The notes below the pieces were generated by a model, which had not been told where the DNA came from, did not search any database, and saw only the letters and a program-made list of their open reading frames with translations. This document shows positions 49,582-58,367 of a stretch of DNA of 64,000 bases, in pieces (position 1 is the stretch's first letter; each line of letters opens with the position of its first letter). Source of the DNA: Coprococcus phoceensis (GTDB lineage Bacteria; Bacillota; Clostridia; Lachnospirales; Lachnospiraceae); assembly GCF_900104635.1 (NCBI RefSeq), contig NZ_FNWC01000006.1, positions 1 to 64,000 of the forward strand, given 5' to 3'. The position numbers were made by a program, and so were the translations under genes.

Positions 49582-51493
49582 AGATGAATATGATGTAGTT
49601 GTAGTCGGAGCAGGGCATGCAGGCTGTGAAGCGGCGCTTGCCTGTGCACGACTGGGGATAAAAACAATTATTTTTACAGTGAGTGTGGATAGTATTGCTT
49701 TGATGCCTTGTAATCCAAATATCGGAGGAAGCTCGAAAGGACATTTGGTAAAGGAAGTAGACGCACTCGGCGGTGAGATGGGGAAAGTAATCGATCAGAC
49801 ATTTATCCAGTCAAAAATGTTAAATAAGTCAAAGGGGCCGGCAGTACATTCGTTGAGAGCACAGGCAGATAAAGCAAATTACAGCAAGACGATGCGCATG
49901 GTTTTGGAAAATCAGGAAAATCTTGAAATCAAACAGGCGGAAGTGACAGACATTCTTGCAAAAGACGGAAAAATTGAGGGAGTGCAGACCTACTCCGGAG
50001 CAGTTTATAAATGTAAAGCTGTTATTTTGTGTACAGGAACGTATTTGAAAGCGAGATGTATTTATGGAGAAATCAGTCAGGAGACAGGACCAAACGGACT
50101 TCAGGCAGCGACTTATCTGACAGATTCCTTGAAAAAACTCGGAATCGAGATGTATCGCTTTAAAACAGGAACACCGGCAAGAATTGATAAAAATTCCATT
50201 GATTTTTCAAAGATGGAGGAACAATTCGGTGATGAGAGAGTCGTTCCGTTTTCATTTACGACAAATCCGGAAGATGTTCAGATTGAGCAGGCATCTTGTT
50301 GGCTGACTTACACAAACGAAAAGACACATGAGATCATTCGGGCAAATTTAGACCGTTCTCCATTATTTTCAGGTATGATAGAAGGAACCGGACCGAGATA
50401 TTGTCCATCTATTGAAGATAAGGTAGTGAAATTTGCGGATAAAAATAAGCATCAGGTATTTATTGAGCCGGAAGGCTTGGATACAAATGAGATGTATGTG
50501 GGAGGAATGTCAAGTTCGCTGCCGGAGGATGTGCAGTATGCTATGTACCGCAGTGTACCGGGGCTTGAACATGCAAAAATCGTGAGAAACGCATATGCGA
50601 TTGAGTACGACTGTATCGATGCCAGACAGCTTTATCCAACATTAGAGTTTAAGAATGTTGGAGGTTTGTACAGTGGGGGACAATTCAATGGAAGTTCCGG
50701 ATATGAGGAAGCTGCCGCACAAGGGCTTGTAGCGGGGATAAATGCGGCTTTAAAGATCTTAGGCAGGGAACAGATCGTCTTGGATCGTTCGCAGGCTTAT
50801 ATCGGCGTTTTGATTGATGATTTGGTTACAAAAGAGAGCCATGAGCCTTACCGTATGATGACGTCCCGTGCGGAATATCGTCTGTTGCTCCGTCAGGATA
50901 ATGCAGACCAGCGTTTGACAAAGATTGGACATGAGATCGGATTGATTTCAGATGAGCGTTACGAGTATCTTTTGGAAAAAGAAAGAATTATTGTATCTGA
51001 GGTAGAACGATTAGAACATACAAATATCGGTGCAGCACAGGAAGTACAGGATTTACTTGTGAAATATGGAAGTACACCTTTGAACTCAGGAACAACACTT
51101 GCAGAATTGATTCGCAGACCAGAACTTTCTTATGAAGTATTAGAGCCGATTGATAAGAGAAGAAATATCGTACAAAAATGTGCGGAAAAATATCCTGAAA
51201 ATGTAGATAAATTGTGTCAGGAAGTTGTAGAGCAAGTAAATATCAATATTAAATATGATGGATATATTAAGAGACAGCAAAAGCAAGTAGAGCAGTTTAA
51301 AAAGTTGGAAAAGAAAAGAATTCCAGAAGATATTGACTATGATGTGATTAAGAGTCTTCGTATCGAGGCAGTGCAAAAATTGAAGCAGTATCGTCCTTTG
51401 TCCATCGGGCAGGCATCTAGAATTTCAGGAGTATCACCTGCAGATATTTCTGTATTGTTAGTATATTTGAGTGGAAAGAATGAAACGAGGTAG
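49547..51493 (+). CDS. mnmG: tRNA modification enzyme MnmG (GidA)
   Basis: The 648-residue FAD protein has the dinucleotide-binding [12 protein letters not shown] near the N-terminus, the family block [25 protein letters not shown], and [20 protein letters not shown]. It forms the MnmEG complex for wobble-uridine modification. The start at 49547 lies inside mnmE and has only a distant GGAG. No better in-frame start lies between it and the FAD motif. Confidence 0.95.
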   Translation: MKYSVNSVWENKDEYDVVVVGAGHAGCEAALACARLGIKTIIFTVSVDSIALMPCNPNIGGSSKGHLVKEVDALGGEMGKVIDQTFIQSKMLNKSKGPAVHSLRAQADKANYSKTMRMVLENQENLEIKQAEVTDILAKDGKIEGVQTYSGAVYKCKAVILCTGTYLKARCIYGEISQETGPNGLQAATYLTDSLKKLGIEMYRFKTGTPARIDKNSIDFSKMEEQFGDERVVPFSFTTNPEDVQIEQASCWLTYTNEKTHEIIRANLDRSPLFSGMIEGTGPRYCPSIEDKVVKFADKNKHQVFIEPEGLDTNEMYVGGMSSSLPEDVQYAMYRSVPGLEHAKIVRNAYAIEYDCIDARQLYPTLEFKNVGGLYSGGQFNGSSGYEEAAAQGLVAGINAALKILGREQIVLDRSQAYIGVLIDDLVTKESHEPYRMMTSRAEYRLLLRQDNADQRLTKIGHEIGLISDERYEYLLEKERIIVSEVERLEHTNIGAAQEVQDLLVKYGSTPLNSGTTLAELIRRPELSYEVLEPIDKRRNIVQKCAEKYPENVDKLCQEVVEQVNINIKYDGYIKRQQKQVEQFKKLEKKRIPEDIDYDVIKSLRIEAVQKLKQYRPLSIGQASRISGVSPADISVLLVYLSGKNETR

Positions 51494-51499
51494 TTGTGA

Positions 51500-52213
51500 A
51501 TGAGTCAGATATTTGAGAATAAGTTAAAAGAGCTTGGCATTGTATTAAATGATGAGCAGAAACGTCAATTTGATTCTTTTTATGAACTCTTGGTGGAATG
51601 GAATAAGGTCATGAATCTGACTGGTATTACCGAATATGAAGAGGTAAATGAAAAACATTTTGTGGATAGCTTGTCGATAACAAAGGCGATTGACATGAAT
51701 TGTGTGGATAACTTAATTGATATTGGAACGGGAGCTGGTTTTCCGGGAATTCCGTTAAAGATTGCATTTCCTCATCTGAAAGTAGTATTATTGGACTCAT
51801 TAAATAAAAGAATTAAATTTTTGAATACAGTAATTGAGGAACTTGAATTGATTGACATAGAAACAATTCACGGAAGAGCAGAAGATTTTGCAAAACAGGG
51901 AGAGTATCGGGAACAATTTGATCTTTGTGTATCAAGAGCAGTGGCAAACTTATCCACACTTTCTGAGTATTGCATGCCATATATCCACACTGATGGAATG
52001 TTTATCCCCTACAAGTCTGGAGAAATTGAGGAAGAGGTGACTGGGGCAAAGAAAGCAGTGCATGTGCTTGGTGGAAAAATTGAGGATGTGGTGAAGTTTC
52101 AACTTCCGGGAACTGAAATTGGTCGTTCTTTTGTAAAGATAAAAAAATATCAAAACACACCAAAAAAATATCCGAGAAAAGCAGGATTACCTGCAAAGGA
52201 GCCAATAGCATAA
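51500..52213 (+). CDS. rsmG: 16S rRNA 7-methylguanosine methyltransferase RsmG
   Basis: The 237-residue SAM-dependent enzyme methylates G527 of 16S rRNA. The SAM site IDIGTGAGFPGIPLKI and the family segments LLDSLNKRIKFL and CVSRAVANL are clear. It lies 6 bases after mnmG and closes the cluster at a strong terminator. Confidence 0.95.
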   Translation: MSQIFENKLKELGIVLNDEQKRQFDSFYELLVEWNKVMNLTGITEYEEVNEKHFVDSLSITKAIDMNCVDNLIDIGTGAGFPGIPLKIAFPHLKVVLLDSLNKRIKFLNTVIEELELIDIETIHGRAEDFAKQGEYREQFDLCVSRAVANLSTLSEYCMPYIHTDGMFIPYKSGEIEEEVTGAKKAVHVLGGKIEDVVKFQLPGTEIGRSFVKIKKYQNTPKKYPRKAGLPAKEPIA

Positions 52214-52252
52214 AAAATCAGCATATCATCTTAGATGATATGCTGATTTTTT
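52212..52252. terminator. Bidirectional terminator after rsmG
   Basis: AAAAAATCAGCATATCATC and its exact complement flank the loop TTA, making a long stem with A-run and T-run ends. It serves rsmG on the plus strand and the alpha/beta hydrolase on the minus strand. Confidence 0.85.
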
Positions 52253-52260
52253 ATGAATAA

Positions 52261-53217
52261 TTATAATTCAAATAGAATTTTTATCTGTTCGAGGACTTTT
52301 TCTGGTACCTCTAATTGTGGCAAATATTTTGCTTTTTTAATCGTTTGCACTTCAATTGCGGGAGTATAAGACTGATATTGTTGCGCATATTCTTTGTAAG
52401 TAGGGTTTCCACTCCCAACTAAAATAAAAATACTATTATCAATATGAGTTAGACATTCTGTAATATTTGCAGTTGTATATTTTCCCTTAATACTTGCAAA
52501 TAAATATTTAGATTGCGTTTTCGAAATCTGAGCTGATTCACAGTAAGTCTTAACTATTTCATCATCAACAAATTGAGGATTGTAGAAATATTCGGTCATA
52601 AAAGTTTGTTCAATACTATCTTTACTATGCAGAAGATTAAACAGAAGAGTTCCAATAAAAGGAATGTTAATAATAAATTTTAACATTTTTGTTCGTTTTG
52701 TAGGAACTTTTGATATAGAGGAAATACTAGGAGGATTAATCAATAGTATTCTATCTATTATTTCATCATTGTTATGGCAAGCCATTAATACAAAAGAACA
52801 AGAGTTTCCAGTAACAATGACATCTGCCTTTTCACCAATAACATTGTTAATAAAGTCCGTGACTAATTGCACATATAAAAAGTTTGTGTAGGTGAAATTG
52901 GGTTTATCAGATTTTCCACATCCTAACAGGTCTAATGTATACACAGTATTTTTCTTAGAAAGATCAGAAACAATTCGATTCCATTCGTATTCTGAACTGC
53001 ACGCTGAAAGATCGTGAATTAATAAAATTGGTTTGCCAGTGCCCTCTTTTGTATAGAAAATTTTTCCAAATCTCCATTCATAATAAAGACCTTCTTTTCT
53101 GCCGAGCAAATTATCAATAGTGGACATAAAATAAATAAGTTTATTGATAATGTGGATGATAAAGGTTGCCAAAACAGTTAAAGAAGCATAAGTTGCGAGT
53201 TTCTTTTTCCAGTTCAT
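52261..53217 (-). CDS. Alpha/beta hydrolase with N-terminal membrane anchor
   Basis: The 318-residue protein has an N-terminal hydrophobic segment (about 8-30) and an alpha/beta hydrolase core. The oxyanion-type HDLSACSSEY follows ILLIHDL, and the nucleophile elbow reads VTGNSCSFVL. The elbow is Gly-Asn-Ser-Cys-Ser instead of the usual GxSxG. Substrate is unknown. It is the only minus-strand gene between rsmG and parA and has its own promoter at 53253-53281. Confidence 0.8.
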   Translation of the reverse strand: MNWKKKLATYASLTVLATFIIHIINKLIYFMSTIDNLLGRKEGLYYEWRFGKIFYTKEGTGKPILLIHDLSACSSEYEWNRIVSDLSKKNTVYTLDLLGCGKSDKPNFTYTNFLYVQLVTDFINNVIGEKADVIVTGNSCSFVLMACHNNDEIIDRILLINPPSISSISKVPTKRTKMLKFIINIPFIGTLLFNLLHSKDSIEQTFMTEYFYNPQFVDDEIVKTYCESAQISKTQSKYLFASIKGKYTTANITECLTHIDNSIFILVGSGNPTYKEYAQQYQSYTPAIEVQTIKKAKYLPQLEVPEKVLEQIKILFEL

Positions 53218-53252
53218 AAAGCACCTGCCTTTCTTATAAATACTTTTCTTTT

Positions 53253-53281
53253 ATTATACTACACAAAGGAAATCAATACAA
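53253..53281 (-). promoter_or_regulatory. Promoter of the alpha/beta hydrolase
   Basis: TTGTAT (53281-53276), a 17-base spacer and TATAAT (53258-53253) lie about 36 bases upstream of the start on the minus strand. Confidence 0.65.
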
Positions 53282-53293
53282 CAATGGAGTAAA

Positions 53294-53309
53294 TGTTTCA
53301 CGTGAAACA
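53294..53309. other. parS centromere site 1
   Basis: TGTTTCACGTGAAACA is the exact 16-base consensus parS palindrome bound by ParB (Spo0J). It lies about 140 bases upstream of parA. Confidence 0.95.
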
Positions 53310-53349
53310 TTTTTAGTCCAGTACAGTATAAAGTAACTACAATATTTTT

Positions 53350-53365
53350 TGTTTCACGTGAAACA
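53350..53365. other. parS centromere site 2
   Basis: A second perfect TGTTTCACGTGAAACA, 56 bases from site 1 and 68 bases upstream of parA. Two adjacent sites near the origin would seed ParB loading and may autoregulate parA-parB. Confidence 0.95.
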
Positions 53366-53432
53366 TTTTGTGTAGATTATAATTTAAAAAGGTGGTATAA
53401 TTATCTGAGGACAGAAAGGGGTAGCTGAAAAA

Positions 53433-54200
53433 ATGGGAAGAATAATAGCTGTAGCCAATCAAAAGGGTGGTGTAGGTAAGACAACAACTGCAATCAATTT
53501 ATCCTCATGTTTGGCATCATTAGGGAAAAAAGTATTAGCTATAGATATGGATCCACAAGGAAATATGACGAGTGGTCTGGGAATTGATAAAAATGAGGTC
53601 GAATATACTGTTTATGAATTAATTCTTGGACAAGTTGGTATTGAGAAGGTTATTTGTAAAGATGCTTTGGAAAACCTTGATGTGTTGCCAACAAATATAA
53701 ATTTATCAGCTGCAGAGATTGAATTAATAGGAGTAGAAGAAAAAGAATTTATTATTCGAAAAGAAGTGGATAAAGTCAAAAAAAATTATGATTTTATAGT
53801 AATTGATTGTCCACCTTCATTAAGTATGCTCACGATTAATGCAATGACTACTGCTGATAGTGTACTGGTGCCTATTCAATGTGAATATTATGCATTAGAA
53901 GGATTAAGTCAATTAATACATACAATTGATTTGGTAAAGGAACGTTTAAATCCAGAATTAAAAATAGAAGGTGTTGTATTTACAATGTATGATGCCAGAA
54001 CTAATTTATCATTACAGGTAGTTGAAAACGTAAAAGATAATTTGCAACAGACAATTTATAAAACAATTATCCCTAGAAATATTCGTCTTGCTGAAGCACC
54101 GAGTCATGGATTACCAATTAATCTATACGATCCAAAATCCTCAGGTGCAGAAAGTTATATGTTGTTGGCAGAAGAGGTAATTAATAAAGGAGAAAAATAA
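53433..54200 (+). CDS. parA: Chromosome partitioning ATPase ParA (Soj)
   Basis: The 255-residue deviant Walker ATPase has ANQKGGVGKTTTAINL at the N-terminus, MDPQGNMTSGLG and VIDCPPSL. It regulates origin segregation and DnaA activity with ParB. The stop overlaps the parB start by one base (TAATG). Confidence 0.96.
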   Translation: MGRIIAVANQKGGVGKTTTAINLSSCLASLGKKVLAIDMDPQGNMTSGLGIDKNEVEYTVYELILGQVGIEKVICKDALENLDVLPTNINLSAAEIELIGVEEKEFIIRKEVDKVKKNYDFIVIDCPPSLSMLTINAMTTADSVLVPIQCEYYALEGLSQLIHTIDLVKERLNPELKIEGVVFTMYDARTNLSLQVVENVKDNLQQTIYKTIIPRNIRLAEAPSHGLPINLYDPKSSGAESYMLLAEEVINKGEK

Positions 54201-55102
54201 TGGCAGTAAAGCGTGGAGGATTGGGAAAAGGGCTGGATAGTCTGATTCCGGATCATAAGACTGTAAAAACAACTGAAAAGAAAAAGCCGGAAGTAGAAGA
54301 AAAAAAAGAAGGCGAACAGCTTGTTAATATTAATAAAGTAGAGCCAAACCATGAGCAGCCAAGAAGACATTTTGAAGAAGATTCATTATTGGAACTTGCT
54401 GATTCCATCAAACAATTTGGAGTCTTACAACCTCTAATTGTTCAAAAAAGAAATGACTATTATGAAATTATTGCAGGCGAAAGAAGATGGAGAGCCGCAA
54501 AAATGGCTGGAATAAAAGAAATTCCGGTAATTATTAAAGAATATACGAAAAGAGAAGCAGTTGAGATTGCTTTGATTGAAAATATACAGAGAGAAAATCT
54601 GAATCCAATTGAAGAGGCAATGGCATTTAAGCGACTTTTGACAGAGTTTTCACTCAAACAAGATGAAGTGGCAGAGCGTGTTTCAAAAAGCAGAACAACA
54701 GTTACCAATTCTATGCGGTTACTAAAATTGGATGAAAGAGTTCAACAGATGATTGTAGATGATATGATTTCCACAGGACATGCGAGAACCTTGCTTGCAA
54801 TTGAAAACCATGAAGAACAATATAATCTTGCAAATAAAATTTTCGATGAAAAATTAAGCGTACGAGAGACAGAAAAACTCATTAAAGAACTAAAAAATCC
54901 AAAGAAAGAAAAAGAAAAAAAAATCGTTGAAAATGATTTTATTTATAAAGATTTAGAAGAGAAAATGAAAACAGTCATGGGAACGAAGGTTCATGTAAAT
55001 CCCAAAAAAAAGGGAAAAGGAAAAATTGAGATTGAATATTACTCAGACGAGGAACTCGAACGTATATTCGAGCTCATTATGACTGTTACAAATAATTCAT
55101 AA
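54200..55102 (+). CDS. parB: Chromosome partitioning protein ParB (Spo0J)
   Basis: The 300-residue protein has the CTPase/arginine box GERRWRAAKMAG, the EIALIENIQRENLNPIEEA block, and a helix-turn-helix (KQDEVAERVSKSRTTVTNSMR). It binds the two parS sites just upstream. A lysine-rich linker precedes the C-terminal dimerisation region. Confidence 0.96.
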   Translation: MAVKRGGLGKGLDSLIPDHKTVKTTEKKKPEVEEKKEGEQLVNINKVEPNHEQPRRHFEEDSLLELADSIKQFGVLQPLIVQKRNDYYEIIAGERRWRAAKMAGIKEIPVIIKEYTKREAVEIALIENIQRENLNPIEEAMAFKRLLTEFSLKQDEVAERVSKSRTTVTNSMRLLKLDERVQQMIVDDMISTGHARTLLAIENHEEQYNLANKIFDEKLSVRETEKLIKELKNPKKEKEKKIVENDFIYKDLEEKMKTVMGTKVHVNPKKKGKGKIEIEYYSDEELERIFELIMTVTNNS

Positions 55103-55125
55103 GGGTAAAAGAGGAAACTTGTAAT

Positions 55126-55662
55126 ATGGAAAGTAAGTTGTTGGAAACAATAGGAATTGATCCAGGTATTATCTTGATTGCAATGTTTGTTTTAATAATT
55201 ATATTGTTTTTTATTGCAATCCGCACCAATATGAAATACAATCGTTTAAAAGCCAGTTATACAACGTTTATGCGTGGAAAGAATGGTAAAACTTTAGAAG
55301 ATAGTATTTTTGAAAAATTTAGTGAATTGGATAATATGGTGGATACGGTTCAAAAAAATCGTAAAGATATTCGAGAACTGAACAAAAACGTCAGAGCTAA
55401 TTATCAAAAAGTTGGAATTGTAAAATATGATGCTTTTAATGAAATGGGTGGAAAATTAAGTTTTGCAATCGCATTACTTGATGGAAAAGACAGTGGATTT
55501 ATTTTAAATTCTATGCATAGCAGAGATGGCTGTTACAATTATGTAAAAGAGATTGTAAATGGACAAAGTTATATCGAACTGTCAGAAGAAGAAGCAGAAT
55601 CATTAGAAAAAGCGATGTATCAGGAAACATTTGGACTTGATTTAAAAAATATCAAAAAGTAG
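55126..55662 (+). CDS. DUF4446 membrane protein
   Basis: The 178-residue protein has one N-terminal membrane helix (about 14-36), a coiled region and a conserved C-terminal block (GIVKYDAFNEMGGKLSFAIALLD, HSRDGCYNYVKEI). This matches DUF4446 proteins often found after parB in Clostridia. Function is unknown. It lies 23 bases after parB. Confidence 0.82.
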   Translation: MESKLLETIGIDPGIILIAMFVLIIILFFIAIRTNMKYNRLKASYTTFMRGKNGKTLEDSIFEKFSELDNMVDTVQKNRKDIRELNKNVRANYQKVGIVKYDAFNEMGGKLSFAIALLDGKDSGFILNSMHSRDGCYNYVKEIVNGQSYIELSEEEAESLEKAMYQETFGLDLKNIKK

Positions 55663-55681
55663 AGAGTAGAGGAGAAAGACC

Positions 55682-56959
55682 ATGTTAGATATCAAATTTT
55701 TAAGAGCAAACCCGGAAATTGTAAAACAAAATATCAAGAATAAATTTCAGGACAGTAAATTACCACTTGTAGATGAAGTGATTGAACTGGATTTGAGAAA
55801 CAGAGAAATTAAACAGGAAGTAGAAGCGCTGAGAGCAGAAAAAAACAAGGTGTCAAAACAAATTGGTGCGTTGATGGCTCAGGGGAAAAAAGAAGAAGCA
55901 GAAGAAGTCAAAAAGCGTATTGCTGAAGATGGACAAAAGATTGAACAGCTTTCTGTAGAAGAAAAAGAAGTGGAAGAAAAGATCAAAACAATTATGATGA
56001 CAATTCCAAATATTATTGATCCGTCTGTTCCAATCGGAAAAGATGACAGCGAAAATGTGGAATTGCAGAAATATGGAGAACCGGTTGTTCCGGATTTTGA
56101 AATCCCATATCATACAGAAATTATGGAAAAATTTAATGGTATTGATCTTGAAGCAGCTGGAAAAGTAGCTGGAAACGGTTTCTACTATTTAATGGGAGAT
56201 ATCGCAAGATTGCATTCAGCAGTGATTTCTTACGCACGTGATTTCATGATTGACAGAGGATTTACGTACTGTATTCCTCCATATATGATCAGAAGTAACG
56301 TTGTTACAGGCGTTATGAGCTTTGCAGAAATGGATTCCATGATGTATAAAATTGAAGGAGAAGATTTGTATCTGATTGGAACAAGTGAACATTCTATGAT
56401 TGGTAAATTTATTGATACAATGTTGGAAGAAGAGACTCTTCCTAAAACATTGACATCATATTCACCATGTTTCCGTAAAGAAAAAGGTGCTCATGGTATT
56501 GAAGAACGTGGTGTATATCGTATTCACCAGTTCGAAAAACAAGAAATGATCGTTGTGTGTAAACCAGAAGAGAGCATGGAATGGTATGATAAAATGTGGC
56601 AGAATACAGTTGATCTGTTCCGTTCATTAGATATTCCAGTTCGTACTTTAGAGTGCTGTTCAGGAGATTTGGCAGATTTAAAAGTGAAATCTGTCGATGT
56701 AGAAGCATGGTCACCAAGACAGCAAAAATATTTTGAAGTAGGAAGCTGCTCAAATCTTGGAGATGCACAGGCAAGAAGATTAAATATTCGTGTAAAAGGG
56801 AAAGATGGCAAGTATTTTGCTCATACACTTAATAATACAGTAGTTGCTCCACCGAGAATGTTGATTGCATTTTTGGAAAATAATTTACAGGAAGATGGTT
56901 CTGTAAAGATTCCAGCTGCATTACAGCCATACATGGGTGGAAAAACAGAGATTAGATAA
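55682..56959 (+). CDS. serS: Serine-tRNA ligase
   Basis: The 425-residue class II synthetase has the N-terminal coiled-coil arm (about 30-105), motif 2 in SPCFRKEKGAHGIEERGVYRIHQF and motif 3 near NNTVVAPPRMLIAFLEN. It charges tRNA-Ser. It follows the DUF4446 gene by 19 bases with GAGGAG before the ATG. No T-box leader is seen in this spacing. Confidence 0.96.
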   Translation: MLDIKFLRANPEIVKQNIKNKFQDSKLPLVDEVIELDLRNREIKQEVEALRAEKNKVSKQIGALMAQGKKEEAEEVKKRIAEDGQKIEQLSVEEKEVEEKIKTIMMTIPNIIDPSVPIGKDDSENVELQKYGEPVVPDFEIPYHTEIMEKFNGIDLEAAGKVAGNGFYYLMGDIARLHSAVISYARDFMIDRGFTYCIPPYMIRSNVVTGVMSFAEMDSMMYKIEGEDLYLIGTSEHSMIGKFIDTMLEEETLPKTLTSYSPCFRKEKGAHGIEERGVYRIHQFEKQEMIVVCKPEESMEWYDKMWQNTVDLFRSLDIPVRTLECCSGDLADLKVKSVDVEAWSPRQQKYFEVGSCSNLGDAQARRLNIRVKGKDGKYFAHTLNNTVVAPPRMLIAFLENNLQEDGSVKIPAALQPYMGGKTEIR

Positions 56960-56974
56960 TAGAAAGGTAAAAAC

Positions 56975-57850
56975 GTGCATAAGTATTTAAAAGCAATCGG
57001 TTTTACAGAATTAAAGAAAAAGCAGGAGATTCGAGAGATACTCAGGCAGACTGCAGACGAATTTGATTCGCAACAGGCAGTATCTTTGGATGAAACATCA
57101 GAATTTTATGAGTTAAAAAAACAATATGGTGACAGTGTAGGGATTTCTGTGTACGGAGAGATGGATCAGGATAAAATTTTCGAGAGGGAATATTATGTGC
57201 CATATTTTGAAGGCACAGGAATTACAACTTATGCGGATGTGCTTGTGGAGCGACGCATTGAAAAAGAGATGTATGTCGGAATCTGCGAGGATGTAAAAGT
57301 GGGAGCAAGTATTATTTTCCATATACAAAATGCAATTGAGTATATGAAAGAAAAGCAGCTTGGCGGACTTGCAAAGAGAACAACATCCGTGACGCTATCC
57401 GGACTTGGCTCTTCCGGAATGATTCTTTTCCCGATTTCAAAAGATGAACATTTGGAAAAGACAAGAAAAGAAGAGGAGCGCAATCGCATGATGCTTTTGA
57501 GCGCAGCTAGAAATGGCGATCAGGAGGCAATGGAAAGTCTCACTTTGGATGACATTGACACCTATTCTAAAGTATCAAAGCGATTGATTACAGAAGATAT
57601 TTTTACGATTGTAGAGACATATTTCATGCCGTATGGTGTGGAATGCGACGAGTATTCGATTTTGGGAGAAATCATAGACTTGCGCAAAACACAGAACAAA
57701 GTAACGCAGGAAACGCTCTACATAATGACATTGGATGTGAATGAATTACAATTTGATGTGTGTATTCCTGAAAAAGAAGTTATGGGAGTTCCGGAAGTTG
57801 GAAGACGATTCAAAGGAAATATCTGGCTTCAAGGAAAAATCAATTTTTAA
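56975..57850 (+). CDS. DUF3881 family protein
   Basis: The 291-residue soluble protein (start HKYLKAIGFTELKKKQEIREIL, a GTG 15 bases after serS) resembles DUF3881 proteins of Lachnospiraceae. It has no signal peptide, membrane segment or recognised catalytic motif. Its role is unknown. A 14-bp hairpin (57861-57896) follows. Confidence 0.75.
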   Translation: MHKYLKAIGFTELKKKQEIREILRQTADEFDSQQAVSLDETSEFYELKKQYGDSVGISVYGEMDQDKIFEREYYVPYFEGTGITTYADVLVERRIEKEMYVGICEDVKVGASIIFHIQNAIEYMKEKQLGGLAKRTTSVTLSGLGSSGMILFPISKDEHLEKTRKEEERNRMMLLSAARNGDQEAMESLTLDDIDTYSKVSKRLITEDIFTIVETYFMPYGVECDEYSILGEIIDLRKTQNKVTQETLYIMTLDVNELQFDVCIPEKEVMGVPEVGRRFKGNIWLQGKINF

Positions 57851-57860
57851 AAACACTTCA

Positions 57861-57896
57861 CAACATCTCTCATTCGTGGTAGAATGAGAGATGTTG
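57861..57896. terminator. Hairpin after the DUF3881 gene
   Basis: CAACATCTCTCATT pairs perfectly with AATGAGAGATGTTG over an eight-base loop. No U-run follows on the plus strand, so it may be a terminator of unusual type or an RNA stabiliser. Confidence 0.5.
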
Positions 57897-57906
57897 AAAA
57901 TAAAAA

Positions 57907-57978
57907 TGTTCCCTTAGTTAAATGGATATAACAAGTGCCTCCTAAGGGTCAGGTGGAGCAATCGCCTTTTGACATGAT
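57907..57978 (+). pseudogene. Degenerate tRNA-Arg-like copy 1
   Basis: A tRNA-like stretch keeps a D-arm pattern (TTAGTTAAATGGATATAAC) and the anticodon region GCCTCCTAAG, but the acceptor strands and T-loop do not pair or match. It is the outermost of three CCT-anticodon units. Confidence 0.45.
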
Positions 57979-58010
57979 AACTAGATAAAATTGAATAGAT
58001 TTATGAAAAT

Positions 58011-58080
58011 GTCTCAGTACCTCAGTAGGATAGAGGGTTCGCCTCCTAAGCGGCAGATGGTTCGATTCCTTCGAGCCTTG
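58011..58080 (+). pseudogene. Degenerate tRNA-Arg-like copy 2
   Basis: It begins with the same GTCTCAGTA as the intact tRNA-Arg 93 bases downstream and keeps CGCCTCCTAAGCG in the anticodon arm and GGTTCGATTCC in the T-arm. The acceptor 3' strand is lost. It is probably non-functional. Confidence 0.55.
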
Positions 58081-58103
58081 AAAATTGCATAAAACTTATA
58101 AAT

Positions 58104-58180
58104 GTCTCAGTAGCTCAGTTGGATAGAGCACACGCCTCCTAAGCGTGGGGTCGGAGGTTCAAATCCTCTCTGGGACGCCA
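58104..58180 (+). tRNA. tRNA-Arg (anticodon CCT)
   Basis: The 77-nt sequence folds as a full tRNA. GTCTCAG pairs with CTGGGAC, the anticodon arm is CACGC-CTCCTAA-GCGTG (anticodon CCT), the T-loop is GGTTCAAATCC and CCA is encoded. A tyrosine integrase gene lies just downstream, so its 3' end is the likely attachment site of the element that follows. Confidence 0.95.
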
Positions 58181-58186
58181 GAAAGC

Positions 58187-58276
58187 ACCGCTGCAAGCCT
58201 TTTTTCGGGGTTTGCAGCGTTTTTTTGTTCCTCCTTCTCCCGGTAATTTCACTTCCGTTACCGGGAGATTTTTATA
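58187..58276 (+). terminator. Tandem terminators after tRNA-Arg
   Basis: CGCTGCAA pairs with TTTGCAGCG and is followed by seven T. A second hairpin, TCTCCCGGTAA with TTACCGGGAGA, is followed by TTTTT. Both can end the tRNA transcript and, on the other strand, the integrase message. Confidence 0.7.
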
Positions 58277-58292
58277 CGCCGCATGATGTATA

Positions 58293-58353
58293 TTTGCTAA
58301 TTGGACTCGAACGCTTTTCAGAAATTTGCTAAGAAAATTCTGCGTTTTGCTAA
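58293..58353. repeat. Direct repeats TTTGCTAA, probable integrase arm sites
   Basis: TTTGCTAA occurs three times in the same orientation at 58293, 58325 and 58346, between the tRNA and the integrase stop. Short spaced repeats next to an attachment site are what tyrosine integrases bind with their N-terminal domain. A related TGCTAATT lies near 60087. Confidence 0.55.
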
Positions 58354-58367
58354 TTCGATTTTTCGGA

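Noticed and set aside
55640..55682. T-box leader for serS
   Set aside because: Only 19 bases separate serS from the upstream gene, so there is no room for one.
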